Source: Ignatzschineria sp. F8392
GTDB taxonomy: Bacteria; Pseudomonadota; Gammaproteobacteria; Cardiobacteriales; Wohlfahrtiimonadaceae
Assembly (NCBI RefSeq): GCF_002252045.1
Contig: NZ_NEFF01000005.1
Coordinates: forward strand, 62,001 to 126,000
Direction of reading: 5' to 3'
Length of the DNA: 64,000 nt
Positions 1-13,045 of the stretch are shown one piece after another (position 1 is the first letter of the stretch; the number at the start of each line of letters is the position of its first letter). A program made the translations under genes and the position numbers. The notes beneath the pieces were generated by a model. That model ran no database searches. It saw only the letters and a list, made by a program, of their open reading frames with translations, and was not told the DNA's origin.

Positions 1-612
1 ACACTTGAATGGTCAGCATCTGGACTAGAAGGTGCAGATCGCTTCTTACGTCGTGTTTGGAACTTCGCTTATGAGAATCAGGCGATCTTAAAAGATTTAA
101 CCCTCAGCTGTGAAGCATTAACAGAAAAGAACGCTAAAGATGCCCGTCGCGAGATTCATCAAGAGCTGAAGAAAGCACTCTACGACTATGAGCGATTCCA
201 CTTTAACACCGTCATCTCTGCTAATATGATTATGCTCAATATTTTAAGTAAATTGGGTGACTCTAGAGATGAAGCGGCAGTTAAACAGGAAGGCTTCTCT
301 ATTATGCTTCGCCTACTGAGTCCTATTGTTCCCCATATTACACACACGATCTGGGAGACATTATTTGGCGATGATATTCTTAACCATCCACTTCCTGAAG
401 TTGTTGCGGAAGCATTAGTCTCTGATGAAGTGAAATATATGGTGCAAGTTAATGGCCGCTTAAGAGGAGAGATTATTGTTCCAGCCTCTGCCTCAAAAGA
501 GGAGATAGAAAAAGCAGCTCTTGCAAATGAGAATGCGGCTAAATTTATTGAAGGTGAGATTCGTAGAATTATCGTCGTGCCTAACCGCTTAGTCAATATA
601 GTGGCAAACTGA
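1..612 (+). CDS. leuS: Leucyl-tRNA synthetase, C-terminal part (5' end outside window)
   Basis: The reading frame is open from base 1 and ends at a TGA at 610-612, giving about 203 residues of a class I aminoacyl-tRNA synthetase that charges tRNA-Leu. The start of the fragment (EWSASGLEGADRFLRRVW) is the anticodon-binding helical domain typical of bacterial LeuRS. The end (YMVQVNGRLRGEIIVP, then a small alpha/beta domain) is the C-terminal domain that contacts the tRNA elbow. The catalytic HIGH and KMSKS motifs lie upstream of the window. A strong hairpin terminator follows about 70 bp downstream, so the gene appears to be the last of its transcript. No sign of damage. Confidence 0.95.
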   Translation, partial: TLEWSASGLEGADRFLRRVWNFAYENQAILKDLTLSCEALTEKNAKDARREIHQELKKALYDYERFHFNTVISANMIMLNILSKLGDSRDEAAVKQEGFSIMLRLLSPIVPHITHTIWETLFGDDILNHPLPEVVAEALVSDEVKYMVQVNGRLRGEIIVPASASKEEIEKAALANENAAKFIEGEIRRIIVVPNRLVNIVAN

Positions 613-678
613 TCAGAGAGTTCTGTAGAATAAAACCGTAGAATAAAAAATGGTATCAAAAGCTATAAAAAGCTCTAA

Positions 679-716
679 AAAACCCCAACAAGTAATCTTG
701 TCGGGGTTTCTCTTTT
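679..716. terminator. Bidirectional Rho-independent terminator between leuS and icd
   Basis: An inverted repeat pairs AAACCCCAACAAG (about 680-693) with CTTGTCGGGGTTT (698-710) across a TAAT loop, with one G-U pair. T-rich flanks lie on both strands, so it can end both leuS and the convergent isocitrate dehydrogenase gene. Confidence 0.85.
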
Positions 717-781
717 GTACTCAATCAAAAACTATTTTCTCTATTTTTAATTTTTGATGATCGCTTTTTATTGATCGATGA

Positions 782-3436
<2,655 letters not shown>

Positions 3437-4717
3437 TTAATCAAGAAGCTCATTCAACTTTGCCATGATAACCTCGATAGCACCTTGATTTTGAGCCATT
3501 GTTTTCTGTGCGGCAGCGCCGTAACTTTCACGGAGAGAGGAATCATTTGCAAAGTCGATGACAACCTCCGCTAGCTGATCTGCATCTACCTGTATCAATG
3601 CTCTACTTTCGAGAAAGTTGAACAAGGTCTCCCGATTCTCGTCCATATGGGGCCCAACAATAATCGGTTTAGCAAAATAGGCTGGCTCTAAGATATTATG
3701 TCCACCAATTGGGACAAAGCTACCGCCAACCGTCACAATATCAGCAAAGAGATAGAAGAGTAGTAGTTCTCCTAAAGTGTCGATCAACCAAATATCTGCA
3801 TTTGGATTGAGCGTTAAAAGATCCCCCTCACTACGAATGGAGAGCTTAAAATCATGCGCATCTGCATACTCCTCTAATAGATAGCGCACCTCTTGAAAGC
3901 GCTCAGGATGGCGTGGTACCAAAATTAATTTAAGATGCGGTGCTCGGCGACGCGCCTTAATATAGGCCTCAACAACAATCTCTTCCTCCTCTTCATGAGT
4001 ACTTGCAGCGATCCAATAGATCGAGTGAGGCGAGCGATGTGCCACTAAAGGCTCTACTTTTTGATAGAGGGTATCTGAAACGGTAAGATCATATTTAATA
4101 TTCCCCATCCGCTCTACCGATCTCGCCCCCAAAACTTCAAAGCGCAATGTATCTTCATCGGTCTGTGTTAAAACATCCACAGACTTCAAGAGCCGATGCA
4201 TCGCTGGCGCAATTTTTTGATAACGACGATAAGAACGATCAGAGAGACATGCGCTAATAATAAGTAGAGGAATGTGACGCTTTCCTGCTTGATAGATTAA
4301 ATTAGGCCAAATCTCGGTCTCCATAATTAAGATCGCTTTAGGTTTTACCTGCGCCAGAAAGCGAGAAACAGAAGGACCAAAATCGAGGGGCAGATAGGAG
4401 TGATAAAGAGCTCCAGAGGCGATCTCTTTCTTAAATGTGCGAATAATTTGATCACTACCAGTTAAAGTAGTTGCCGTGAAAAGAATTGAGCACTGCTTCT
4501 CCTGCAATAATCTTCGAACTAATGGGGTGACGGCACGCACTTCCCCCAATGAAACAGCATGAATCACTAGATCAGCTGCCGGCAATTTATGAAAACCAAA
4601 GCGATGTAAAAAGGAACGTACACCTAATGGAGAGCGCCAATCTCGAAAAAGCCGAGTGACAATAATAATGGGTAAAAGAACCCACCACAACAACCTATAG
4701 AGTGTCAAAACTATCAT
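3437..4717 (-). CDS. waaA: 3-deoxy-D-manno-octulosonic acid (Kdo) transferase
   Basis: The 426-residue product has the length and layout of WaaA/KdtA, which transfers Kdo from CMP-Kdo to lipid IVA at the inner face of the cytoplasmic membrane during lipopolysaccharide core assembly. An N-terminal hydrophobic anchor (about residues 1-20, LYRLLWWVLLPIIIV) is followed by the glycosyltransferase N-domain with the conserved HAVSLGEVRA segment, whose Glu is the catalytic base in this family. The C-terminal Rossmann half holds VGGSFVPIGGHNILEPAYF, the donor-binding signature. Upstream of the ATG only a weak TGGAAT ribosome site is visible. Its neighbours are unrelated in function, so it is probably transcribed alone. 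Confidence 0.95.
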   Translation of the reverse strand: MIVLTLYRLLWWVLLPIIIVTRLFRDWRSPLGVRSFLHRFGFHKLPAADLVIHAVSLGEVRAVTPLVRRLLQEKQCSILFTATTLTGSDQIIRTFKKEIASGALYHSYLPLDFGPSVSRFLAQVKPKAILIMETEIWPNLIYQAGKRHIPLLIISACLSDRSYRRYQKIAPAMHRLLKSVDVLTQTDEDTLRFEVLGARSVERMGNIKYDLTVSDTLYQKVEPLVAHRSPHSIYWIAASTHEEEEEIVVEAYIKARRRAPHLKLILVPRHPERFQEVRYLLEEYADAHDFKLSIRSEGDLLTLNPNADIWLIDTLGELLLFYLFADIVTVGGSFVPIGGHNILEPAYFAKPIIVGPHMDENRETLFNFLESRALIQVDADQLAEVVIDFANDSSLRESYGAAAQKTMAQNQGAIEVIMAKLNELLD

Positions 4718-4771
4718 ATATTGCTATTCCATCCAGACTTTAATATATCGTCTACTATCTTTTTGCATCTT

Positions 4772-4792
4772 CTTATCGCTTATCACTTATCG
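4772..4792. repeat. 7-bp tandem repeat, 3 copies
   Basis: CTTATCG, CTTATCA, CTTATCG head to tail, trailing into further TTATC-like sequence upstream of waaA. Confidence 0.6.
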
Positions 4793-4868
4793 ATTTATCT
4801 TTTTATCGTCATTTCTTTTCAATTACACATATCGCTACTCGATAGTTGCAATACTCTACAATACCCGT

Positions 4869-4895
4869 ATCTGTAATATCCGTAATATCTGTAAT
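4869..4895. repeat. 9-bp tandem repeat, 3 copies
   Basis: ATCTGTAAT, ATCCGTAAT, ATCTGTAAT head to tail, with a diverged unit just before. Confidence 0.75.
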
Positions 4896-5275
4896 TTCGA
4901 TTTTTATCTACGGCTCTCATTTGACGACAAATCAATCTTAATCAATCACAATAGCTACTAAACACCTAGTGCCTATCTATTCACCCATTTATTCACGCAC
5001 TAATTCAGATAAACAATCAATATTGCACATAAGTGATCTTAAAAACAAGAGACTCCATCGCGATAAAGAAGATTATACCCAATATTTTTCTAACAAAATC
5101 AGTTTTTACGACTCTACCGCTGACTCTGCCATCCCTTCTACTTCTCACATACCTTCTCCACAGGTCTTCTTATAGGATGACTAATGTGACAACAAAAGAT
5201 AGATAGCGAAGATAGATAGCGATTTTTAGCACACCTCAATGTACAACTCCAACTCTATTTAAGAACGACAAAATC

Positions 5276-5329
5276 AAAGAACCCCTTAATAACGTCAATC
5301 GAAAGAGAAGGGTTATTAAGGGGTTCTTT
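5276..5329. terminator. Strong hairpin terminator downstream of bamD
   Basis: A perfect 18-bp inverted repeat (5276-5293 with 5312-5329, containing AAGAACCCCTTAATAAC) encloses an 18-nt loop. The T-run is stronger on the plus strand; on the minus strand, where bamD is read, it is followed by a looser T-rich tail. Confidence 0.75.
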
Positions 5330-5387
5330 TTAAGAATAAATAGAAGTGATACTACAGATACCGCCCACCATAACAAGGCGCACTCGG

Positions 5388-6212
5388 CTACTCTTCAACA
5401 ACACTTTCAGTTAAAACCGCACCAGTAGGTGTAATGGTATAACCAAACTCTACAAGGCGCTTATCATATGGGAAGTTGTGGAGTAACACCGCAAGGCTCT
5501 TCTGAGAAAGCTCATCTAAACCGAGCGCTTGATAGGCTTTTGCTTGAATATAGAGAGCATCCGATACCGATGTTGTCGCATCATAATTATCAAGAACATA
5601 TTGTGCGCGATTTGCAGCACCCACATAAGCATGACGATCGAGATAGAATTTTGCTTTATGAATCTCCGCTTCTGCCAATAAGTTACGAAGATAGATGACA
5701 CGTTCAGCAGAATCTTCTGCATAGTCACCATCAGGATAACGTTCAATCACTGTCATAAATGATTGAAGCGACTCCTTCATCTGATTCTGATCAATTTTCG
5801 CTCGATCAGGAGGAAGCAATTTATCAAGGATCGATCTTGCTCTATCAAAGTTGATCAAACCTTGCATATAGTAGAGATAGTCGATACTCTCATGGTGTGG
5901 ATAGCGTCTAATAAAGGTATCGATCTCTGTTAAAGCTTTATCATGATCACGATTATGGTAGTGAGCATAAATCTTATTTAATTTTGCCTGCTCAGCAAGA
6001 CTAGTATTGGGGAATCTTGCCTCAATCGCTTCGTAGTGTTGAACCGCAACCTCGTAACTAGCTCCCTCTAAGTTTTTATTACCCTCTTCTAAAAGATCTT
6101 GCCCCGTCATAGCGTAGTACTTATCATCTTTTTTAGCAGAGGTCGAACCACAAGCGGAAATAACGCCAGCAGTAATTAGTATCATAAAAATTTTTAGTGT
6201 TTTCGCTTTCAT
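5388..6212 (-). CDS. bamD: Outer membrane assembly lipoprotein BamD
   Basis: A 274-residue lipoprotein whose signal peptide ends in a lipobox with Cys21 (GVISAC), so it is lipidated and held at the periplasmic face of the outer membrane. The rest is a tetratricopeptide-repeat helical array. The repeat segments LLEEGNKNLEGASYEVAVQHYEAIEARFP and DYLYYMQGLINFD are typical of BamD/ComL, the essential partner of BamA in beta-barrel protein insertion. The length fits the family (about 245-280 aa). It is divergent from rluD, as in many gammaproteobacteria, with only 57 bp between the starts. No Shine-Dalgarno is seen before the ATG; see the promoter entry. Confidence 0.93.
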   Translation of the reverse strand: MKAKTLKIFMILITAGVISACGSTSAKKDDKYYAMTGQDLLEEGNKNLEGASYEVAVQHYEAIEARFPNTSLAEQAKLNKIYAHYHNRDHDKALTEIDTFIRRYPHHESIDYLYYMQGLINFDRARSILDKLLPPDRAKIDQNQMKESLQSFMTVIERYPDGDYAEDSAERVIYLRNLLAEAEIHKAKFYLDRHAYVGAANRAQYVLDNYDATTSVSDALYIQAKAYQALGLDELSQKSLAVLLHNFPYDKRLVEFGYTITPTGAVLTESVVEE

Positions 6213-6218
6213 TTTATT

Positions 6219-6224
6219 ACTATA
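6219..6224 (-). promoter_or_regulatory. Possible -10 element of bamD, very close to the start codon
   Basis: On the minus strand TATAGT lies 7-12 nt before the bamD ATG and no ribosome site separates them. Transcription from it would start at or next to the ATG, giving a leaderless message. No good -35 is visible. Confidence 0.3.
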
Positions 6225-6255
6225 GGTCCAACAAATTGAATTAATTCTTCGAGAT

Positions 6256-6261
6256 TATACA
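6256..6261 (+). promoter_or_regulatory. Possible -10 element of rluD, very close to the start codon
   Basis: TATACA ends 8 nt before the rluD ATG and there is no Shine-Dalgarno between. A start site 7 nt downstream would leave almost no leader. The evidence is the hexamer and its position only. Confidence 0.3.
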
Positions 6262-6269
6262 GATAAATT

Positions 6270-7268
6270 ATGAAACAGTCAGAAACTTTTACTATCACAA
6301 TCCCCGAACATCTAGCTGGTGAGCGCATTGATGCGATCCTCCCGCTTCTTCAGCCTAATCTATCTCGAAGCCAAGGGCAACGTCTTATTAAGAATGGCCA
6401 GGTTCTTCTTAATGGTGAAGTACCTCGCCCAAGAGATAGTGTCTCTTCTCAAGATATTATTCAACTAACTATCGAAAAAAATCAATCAGATAGTGAAGAA
6501 ATTATCCCCGAGAAGATCGATCTCGATCTTATTTTTGAAGATGATGACATTATTGTACTTAATAAACCTGCCGGCATGGTGGTTCATCCCGGCGCTGGAA
6601 ACCAACAAGGAACACTTGCAAATGCGCTCCTCCATCACTGCCCTGAATTAGCAAACTTAAGTCGTGCCGGCATTGTACATCGTCTTGATAAAGAGACCTC
6701 CGGCATCTTAGTGATTGCAAAAAATACAGCAGCTGAAGAGAATCTTATTGAGCAATTTAAAGCAAGAACCCCCACAAAGATCTATCATGCCCTTGTTATT
6801 GGTGAAATGATCTCGGGACGTACCATTGATGCTCCTATCGGCCGCAATCCCCATCGCCGGAAACATATGTGGGTAACAGAGACAGATGAAGAGGGGAATA
6901 ATGAGGGGAAAGAAGCAATCACTCATGTTCGCGTCAAAGAGCGCTTTAGAGCCCACACCCTTATAGAGGTCAACATTGAGACCGGCAGAACTCATCAGAT
7001 ACGTGTCCATATGCAACATATAAATTATCCTATTGTCGGCGACAGTGATTATGGCGCACGTCTTCGGATACCCAAAAAATTTGGGCAACACGCTGAAAAT
7101 GTCTTAAGAGGATTTAAACGTCAGGCACTCCACGCCTACTCGATCTCCTTCGAACATCCCCGCACAGGAGAGACCCTCTTCTTTGAGCAACCTTGGCCTA
7201 ATGATCTCAAAAATCTAGTAGATGCCATTCGAGAGGAGAGTATCGCTTATGAGCAGCAAGATCATTAA
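6270..7268 (+). CDS. rluD: 23S rRNA pseudouridine synthase RluD
   Basis: The 332-residue protein has an N-terminal S4 RNA-binding domain (about residues 15-75) and an RluA/RluD catalytic domain. The motif HRLDKETSG places the catalytic aspartate at residue 140. RluD makes pseudouridines 1911, 1915 and 1917 in helix 69 of 23S rRNA during ribosome assembly. Assignment to RluD rather than RluA or RluC rests on length, the S4 domain and its position next to bamD and pgeF, the usual gammaproteobacterial arrangement. The pgeF start lies inside its last codons, so the two are probably co-transcribed and translationally coupled. Confidence 0.93.
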   Translation: MKQSETFTITIPEHLAGERIDAILPLLQPNLSRSQGQRLIKNGQVLLNGEVPRPRDSVSSQDIIQLTIEKNQSDSEEIIPEKIDLDLIFEDDDIIVLNKPAGMVVHPGAGNQQGTLANALLHHCPELANLSRAGIVHRLDKETSGILVIAKNTAAEENLIEQFKARTPTKIYHALVIGEMISGRTIDAPIGRNPHRRKHMWVTETDEEGNNEGKEAITHVRVKERFRAHTLIEVNIETGRTHQIRVHMQHINYPIVGDSDYGARLRIPKKFGQHAENVLRGFKRQALHAYSISFEHPRTGETLFFEQPWPNDLKNLVDAIREESIAYEQQDH

Positions 7269-8058
7269 AGAAGAGAGTGGTATCGTAGTTGTTGCTCCGA
7301 ACTGGCCCCTCTCTCAACGAATAAAGGCTTTTACAACAACGCGCAAAGGTGGGGTTTCTCAAGGAGATTACGCTGGTCTTAATTTGAGCTTAAGTTCTGC
7401 TGACCGGCGTGAAGATGTATTGGCTAATAGAGAGCGCCTCAGAGAGACCTTTAAGATTCCCGGCATCCACTTCTCATTGACCCAAATTCACTCCAATCTC
7501 TGCGTCCCCATTTTACCAGAGTGGAATGGTGCCGGCGCTGATGCAGCTTACACCAGTGAGCTCAATCAACCGGCAATGATTTTAACCGCAGATTGCTTGC
7601 CAATCCTCATCTCTAATCGAGAAGAGAGTATTGTGACCGCTATTCATGCTGGGTGGCGCTCGCTCTTAATGGATATTATTGAGAATAGTATTCACGCTTT
7701 AAAGCAAAAAAGTGACGATCTCTTTGTCTGGCTAGGCCCTGCAATCTCCCAAAAAGCATTTGAGATTGGTCCTGAAGTGAAATCCGCCTTTCAATATCGT
7801 AATACCCTACTGAAAAATATCAGCAATGTAGAGAGAGATCACCCTTCACTATTTATCCCCTCTCCCAATAACGGAAAGTATCTTGCTGATATCTATCAAC
7901 TCGCAAAATTACGTTTAAAGAATCTAGGTATCCCTGAAACACAAATTTATGGAGGGGATCTTTGTACTTACTCAGATCCCGCCCTCTTCTACTCTTATCG
8001 CCGAGATGGCATTAAGTCGGGACGCATGGCAAGTTATATCTGGATTCAAGAGGGCTAA
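7249..8058 (+). CDS. pgeF: Peptidoglycan editing factor PgeF (YfiH family)
   Basis: This 269-residue protein belongs to the YfiH/PgeF family, a cytoplasmic enzyme that in E. coli removes wrongly made UDP-MurNAc-L-Ser. Relatives have also been described as polyphenol oxidases or purine nucleosidases. The metal-ligand segments are present: FSLTQIHS, LTADCLPIL and AIHAGWRSL. I chose the ATG at 7249 because a GAGAGGAG ribosome site ends about 9 nt before it. An earlier in-frame ATG at 7222 lacks one and lies deeper in rluD. The gene overlaps the end of rluD by 20 bp, which suggests coupling. Confidence 0.9.
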   Translation: MSSKIIKEESGIVVVAPNWPLSQRIKAFTTTRKGGVSQGDYAGLNLSLSSADRREDVLANRERLRETFKIPGIHFSLTQIHSNLCVPILPEWNGAGADAAYTSELNQPAMILTADCLPILISNREESIVTAIHAGWRSLLMDIIENSIHALKQKSDDLFVWLGPAISQKAFEIGPEVKSAFQYRNTLLKNISNVERDHPSLFIPSPNNGKYLADIYQLAKLRLKNLGIPETQIYGGDLCTYSDPALFYSYRRDGIKSGRMASYIWIQEG

Positions 8059-8245
8059 ATTGTAAAAGGTGAGCCTCTATCTCCAACAACCACAATTGAG
8101 TGTCCAAAGCGATAACAGACAAAACAGATCAGAAATCGCCAACAAACTAACCTGAAGTTATTAGAGAAATAGGCTAAAATAGAGCGTTAAAAATTATCGG
8201 GATCATCGATCGATATCTACAAACTTGCGAGATTTATAACTAGTT

Positions 8246-9589
8246 ATGTCCACAGTACAATATAAGAAATTTTATATTCAAACCCAGGGCTGCCAGATGA
8301 ATGAGTATGACTCAGAGAAGATGGCAGACTCACTCAAAGCATTTTGCAACTTAGAACAGACCGACAAGATTGAAGAAGCAGACCTTTTTATACTCAATAC
8401 CTGCTCAATTCGTGAAAAAGCACAAGAGAAAGTCTTCTCTGAATTAGGTCGTTGGCGCAAACATAAAGAGGAGAACCCTCACATTGTGATCGCTGTTGGC
8501 GGATGTGTGGCATCACAAGAAGGGGAGGCGATTAAGAAGCGCGCCCCCTTTGTTGATATTATCTTTGGCCCTCAAACGCTCCATCGCCTCCCCAAAATGC
8601 TCAATGACGTTTGGCAAGGTAATGGAACTCAGGTCGATGTCTCTTTCCCTGAAATTGAGAAATTTGACCACCTTCCTAAGCCTCGCGCTGAAGGCGTTAC
8701 CGCATTTGTCTCAATTATGGAAGGGTGTAATAAATATTGCTCTTTCTGTATTGTCCCCTATACGCGTGGCGAAGAGATCTCGCGCCCCTTTATTGATGTG
8801 CTTGGTGAGATCGCGTCACTTGCTGAACAAGGGGTTCGTGAAGTTACACTCCTTGGGCAAAATGTGAATGATTACCAAGGTGAGATGCCCGATGGCAAAA
8901 TTGGAGATCTGGCACTTCTTATTGAGTATGTCGCTGAGATTGAAGGTATTGAGAGAATTCGCTATACCACATCTCATCCAATTGCCTTTAATGATCGTCT
9001 AATTGAAGCTTATGCGCGTGTTCCAAAGCTTGTCTCTCATCTCCATCTTCCTGTTCAATCAGGATCAGATCATATTTTGATGATGATGAAACGAAACCAT
9101 ACGGTATTAGAGTATAAAGCCAAAATTAAGAAGCTCCGTGCAATTCGCCCAGATATCTCTATCTCCACCGATATTATCGTCGGCTTCCCTGGAGAGAGTG
9201 AGGCAGATTTTGAGGCAACAATGAAACTCGTAGAGGATATCCATTACGATCATTCATTTAGTTTTATCTACTCAGCAAGACCGGGAACACCAGCGGCCAA
9301 TCTACCCGATGATGTCTCTTTAGAAGAGAAAAAAGCGCGCCTTGCCCGCCTTCAAGCAAAGTTAACTGAGCAGGCAACCGCTATTTCACAATCGATGGTC
9401 GGCACCGTTCAACGCATTTTAGTTGATCGCCCATCCCGCAATAACCCGAAAGAACTTGCTGGAAGAACCGAAAATAATCGTGTCGTGAACTTTGAAGCGC
9501 CTAGCTCACTCATTGGCCACTTCTGTGATGTAGTTATTACAGAAGCTCAACCTAACTCCTTACGTGGGCGTTTAGTTGTCGCAGAGTAG
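8246..9589 (+). CDS. miaB: tRNA-2-methylthio-N6-dimethylallyladenosine synthase MiaB
   Basis: The 447-residue radical-SAM methylthiotransferase modifies i6A37 of tRNAs reading UNN codons. An N-terminal UPF0004 domain carries the auxiliary [4Fe-4S] cysteines (Cys16, Cys53, Cys87). The radical-SAM motif GCNKYCSFC has Cys161, Cys165 and Cys168, and a C-terminal TRAM domain (about residues 380-445) follows. No Shine-Dalgarno is visible before the ATG, although a TATAAC hexamer sits 6-11 nt upstream. The 187-bp spacer after pgeF also contains TAAAAT near 8174, a possible -10, so miaB probably has its own promoter. A terminator follows directly. Confidence 0.96.
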   Translation: MSTVQYKKFYIQTQGCQMNEYDSEKMADSLKAFCNLEQTDKIEEADLFILNTCSIREKAQEKVFSELGRWRKHKEENPHIVIAVGGCVASQEGEAIKKRAPFVDIIFGPQTLHRLPKMLNDVWQGNGTQVDVSFPEIEKFDHLPKPRAEGVTAFVSIMEGCNKYCSFCIVPYTRGEEISRPFIDVLGEIASLAEQGVREVTLLGQNVNDYQGEMPDGKIGDLALLIEYVAEIEGIERIRYTTSHPIAFNDRLIEAYARVPKLVSHLHLPVQSGSDHILMMMKRNHTVLEYKAKIKKLRAIRPDISISTDIIVGFPGESEADFEATMKLVEDIHYDHSFSFIYSARPGTPAANLPDDVSLEEKKARLARLQAKLTEQATAISQSMVGTVQRILVDRPSRNNPKELAGRTENNRVVNFEAPSSLIGHFCDVVITEAQPNSLRGRLVVAE

Positions 9590-9597
9590 TAAGACTT

Positions 9598-9634
9598 AAA
9601 AGAGAGATCAACTCAATGTCGATCTCTCTTTCTC
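9598..9634 (+). terminator. Rho-independent terminator of miaB
   Basis: AAAGAGAGATC (about 9599-9609) pairs perfectly with GATCTCTCTTT (9621-9631), followed by a T/C-rich tail. Confidence 0.85.
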
Positions 9635-9828
9635 TATCTACCCTCTTCCCACTGACTCCCCCTTCTCTACAATTTGTACAATGCCCATCCGTATAATGCC
9701 TATTTGTACAATTAAATAACTTACCAGTTGAATATAGAAATTAAAGCCACATAATCTCATTAGCAACAGTAGATAATTTCTATGTTACATATTTTGACCA
9801 TTAACAAAGAACAGATCTCTTAACCGCG

Positions 9829-9897
9829 TTACTCTTTAACGACCCTATTAAAATCGCAACAAGCAAAATTTTAAGAGGATCGTTGAAGGAAGAGTAA
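9829..9897 (+). promoter_or_regulatory. Long imperfect hairpin upstream of pepA
   Basis: Nested pairings stack on one axis: TTACTCTT (829-836) with AAGAGTAA (890-897), AACGA (838-842) with TCGTT (880-884), CCT (844-846) with AGG (876-878), and TTAAAAT (848-854) with ATTTTAA (868-874), around a 13-nt loop. No T-run follows. It lies 75 bp before pepA and could be a structured leader or a protein-binding site. Confidence 0.4.
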
Positions 9898-9971
9898 GAT
9901 TCTCTTCATTGAGATAGACTAAAAGTCTTCCACAAAAGAGTTACCTCTCAAGGATTGTTTAAAGGAATATT

Positions 9972-11468
9972 ATGAATATCAATAAAATGACTTTTCACGC
10001 AGCACATAGCGCCCTCGACCAACATCAGACTGATTGTCTTGTTGTCGGCGCTTTTGAAGGGAAACTAACTGCTACAGCAGAGAAATTAGATACTCTCTTA
10101 AATGGAGAGCTTGGAAGATTAGTAGAAAGTGGCGATATTAGCGGTAAAATGGGAGAAGTACTTCCACTTCTCGGACTAAGTGCGATGAAGGCTAAACGCC
10201 TATTAGTGGTCGGTCTTGGTAAAGAAGAGAAATATAATATCGACATTATGCGTAAAGCTGTTGCAGCCGCAACTCGCTGGATTAAATCAACCCCTGCAAA
10301 AGATGCTACCTTTGCATTACTCGAAAATTGCAAGCGTAAAGCAACCTCAATTCCAGCACTCATCCAATCTATCGGCGATGTCCTCTATCAATTTGCAGCT
10401 GAGAAAAAAGAGAAAGTTAAAGCGCTAGAGCTCAAAACAATTACAATTTTAGATAGCAATGAAGAAGCAGATATTGCAGAAGCAGTTGCCTATGGCCAAG
10501 CATTAGTTAACGGTATGTCTTTAACAAAAACATTAGCTAACATGCCGGCAAATATGATGACACCTAAAGATCTTGGCGAAGCTGCGCTAAAACTTGCAGA
10601 AAAATACCCAAGCATCAAAGCAACCGTTCTCAATAAAGATGATATCAAGAAATTAGGAATGGGTGCTTTTCTCGCAGTAGCACAAGGTTCAAAAGAGAAA
10701 CCTCGCTTTATTGTACTCGAATATATCCATGATGAGATGCAAGATGAGGCACCTATCGCTTTAGTCGGTAAAGGGGTCACTTTTGATACGGGAGGCATCT
10801 CACTTAAACCGGGCGCGGCGATGGATGAGATGAAGTACGATATGGGCGGCGCAGCTTCTGTATTAGGAACTTTCAGAGCACTTGCTGAGCTCAACTTAAA
10901 AGCGAATGTGATCGGCTTAATCCCAGCAACAGAGAATATGCCATCTGGCAAAGCTGTAAAACCGGGGGATGTTGTTACTTCAATGTCTGGTCAGACAATT
11001 GAGATTCTCAACACTGATGCTGAAGGCCGTCTCATTCTCTGTGATGCCCTAACCTATGCAACACAATTTAAACCTAAAGCGATTGTCGATATTGCAACAT
11101 TAACAGGTGCAATTATCGTGGCATTAGGTCATGAGGTATCAGGACTCTTTAGTAATAATGATTCACTTAGCAATAAGTTAAAAGAGTCCGCAGAGACAAC
11201 TCGCGATTACGTATGGGAATTCCCTATTTGGAATCATATCTTCCAACCCATGCTCGATTCCAACTTTGCTGATATGGGGAATATTAGCAGTGGTGGTCGC
11301 GGTGCAGGATCAATTACCGCAGCTTGTTTCCTAGAGCGCTTTGTAGAAGATTACCCTTGGGCTCACCTTGATATTGCCGGAACGGCATGGACTTCAGGTA
11401 AAGAAAAAGGGGCAACAGCACGTCCTGTTCCACTACTTCTTGACTTCATCAAGAACTATCAAGATTAA
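9972..11468 (+). CDS. pepA: Leucyl (cytosol) aminopeptidase PepA, M17 family
   Basis: The 498-residue product is a dizinc M17 aminopeptidase that removes N-terminal residues from peptides; in E. coli it also binds DNA. The catalytic domain keeps every expected ligand and catalytic residue: Lys267, Asp272, Lys279, Asp290, Asp349, Glu351 and Arg353, the last three in NTDAEGRL. Each is offset by three from the E. coli numbering, so the N-terminal domain is also full length. The start is supported by AAAGGAA before the ATG. The gene stands alone, and a large hairpin in its leader may be relevant to regulation. Confidence 0.95.
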   Translation: MNINKMTFHAAHSALDQHQTDCLVVGAFEGKLTATAEKLDTLLNGELGRLVESGDISGKMGEVLPLLGLSAMKAKRLLVVGLGKEEKYNIDIMRKAVAAATRWIKSTPAKDATFALLENCKRKATSIPALIQSIGDVLYQFAAEKKEKVKALELKTITILDSNEEADIAEAVAYGQALVNGMSLTKTLANMPANMMTPKDLGEAALKLAEKYPSIKATVLNKDDIKKLGMGAFLAVAQGSKEKPRFIVLEYIHDEMQDEAPIALVGKGVTFDTGGISLKPGAAMDEMKYDMGGAASVLGTFRALAELNLKANVIGLIPATENMPSGKAVKPGDVVTSMSGQTIEILNTDAEGRLILCDALTYATQFKPKAIVDIATLTGAIIVALGHEVSGLFSNNDSLSNKLKESAETTRDYVWEFPIWNHIFQPMLDSNFADMGNISSGGRGAGSITAACFLERFVEDYPWAHLDIAGTAWTSGKEKGATARPVPLLLDFIKNYQD

Positions 11469-12801
<1,333 letters not shown>

Positions 12802-12865
12802 TTTTAATTTCCCAAAAAATTACCTTTTTAAAATTACCTTCCAAATATTAAAATCGTCATGATAG

Positions 12866-12907
12866 AGAGATCTAATACTCATATATAGAGGTTAGATCTC
12901 TTTTTTT
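12866..12907 (+). terminator. Rho-independent terminator of gapA
   Basis: AGAGATCTAA (12866-12875) pairs with TTAGATCTCT (12892-12901), followed by a run of T to 12907. Confidence 0.9.
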
Positions 12908-12926
12908 ATCTCTATCTATTTATTTA

Positions 12927-12965
12927 AACTTACTTGAACTTACTTAAACTACTTAAACTCACTTA
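12927..12965. repeat. 10-bp tandem repeat, 4 copies
   Basis: AACTTACTTG, AACTTACTTA, AACTACTTA (one base short) and AACTCACTTA run head to tail just after the gapA terminator. Confidence 0.75.
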
Positions 12966-13029
12966 AGATAAGTGTCTAATATCTAGCTATTTACTTCTCT
13001 TTTTAAAAAAAAGATCTATTATGGGAAAG

Positions 13030-13045
13030 TTTTGTACGCACAAAA
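13030..13045. promoter_or_regulatory. Palindromic candidate operator upstream of codBA
   Basis: TTTTGT and ACAAAA flank a 4-bp centre (ACGC), a perfect 6+6 inverted repeat about 95 bp before codB and 46 bp before a TATAAT. It does not match the PurR box known for E. coli codBA. No regulator can be named. Confidence 0.3.

Larger units (their letters stand above)
4718..5387. other. Spacer waaA-bamD, no gene accepted
   Basis: A 670-bp AT-rich spacer between two leftward genes. It holds two short tandem repeats (7-bp and 9-bp units) and a strong hairpin downstream of bamD. A 68-codon frame beginning with GTG at 4969 has no ribosome site and low-complexity composition, so I did not call it a gene. 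Confidence 0.5.
9590..9971. other. Spacer miaB-pepA with a large hairpin
   Basis: After the miaB terminator this 382-bp spacer contains loosely repeated GTACAATGCC/GTATAATGCC-like sequence near 9675-9710 and a long imperfect hairpin (9829-9897, listed separately). No ORF of interest. Confidence 0.5.

Noticed and set aside
4969-5175. 68-codon plus-strand frame in the waaA-bamD spacer
   Set aside because: Starts with GTG, no ribosome site, Ser/Tyr-rich low-complexity product, and it lies among tandem repeats.
7222-7248. Upstream ATG for pgeF inside rluD
   Set aside because: No ribosome site; the GAGAGGAG between 7231 and 7240 points to the ATG at 7249.
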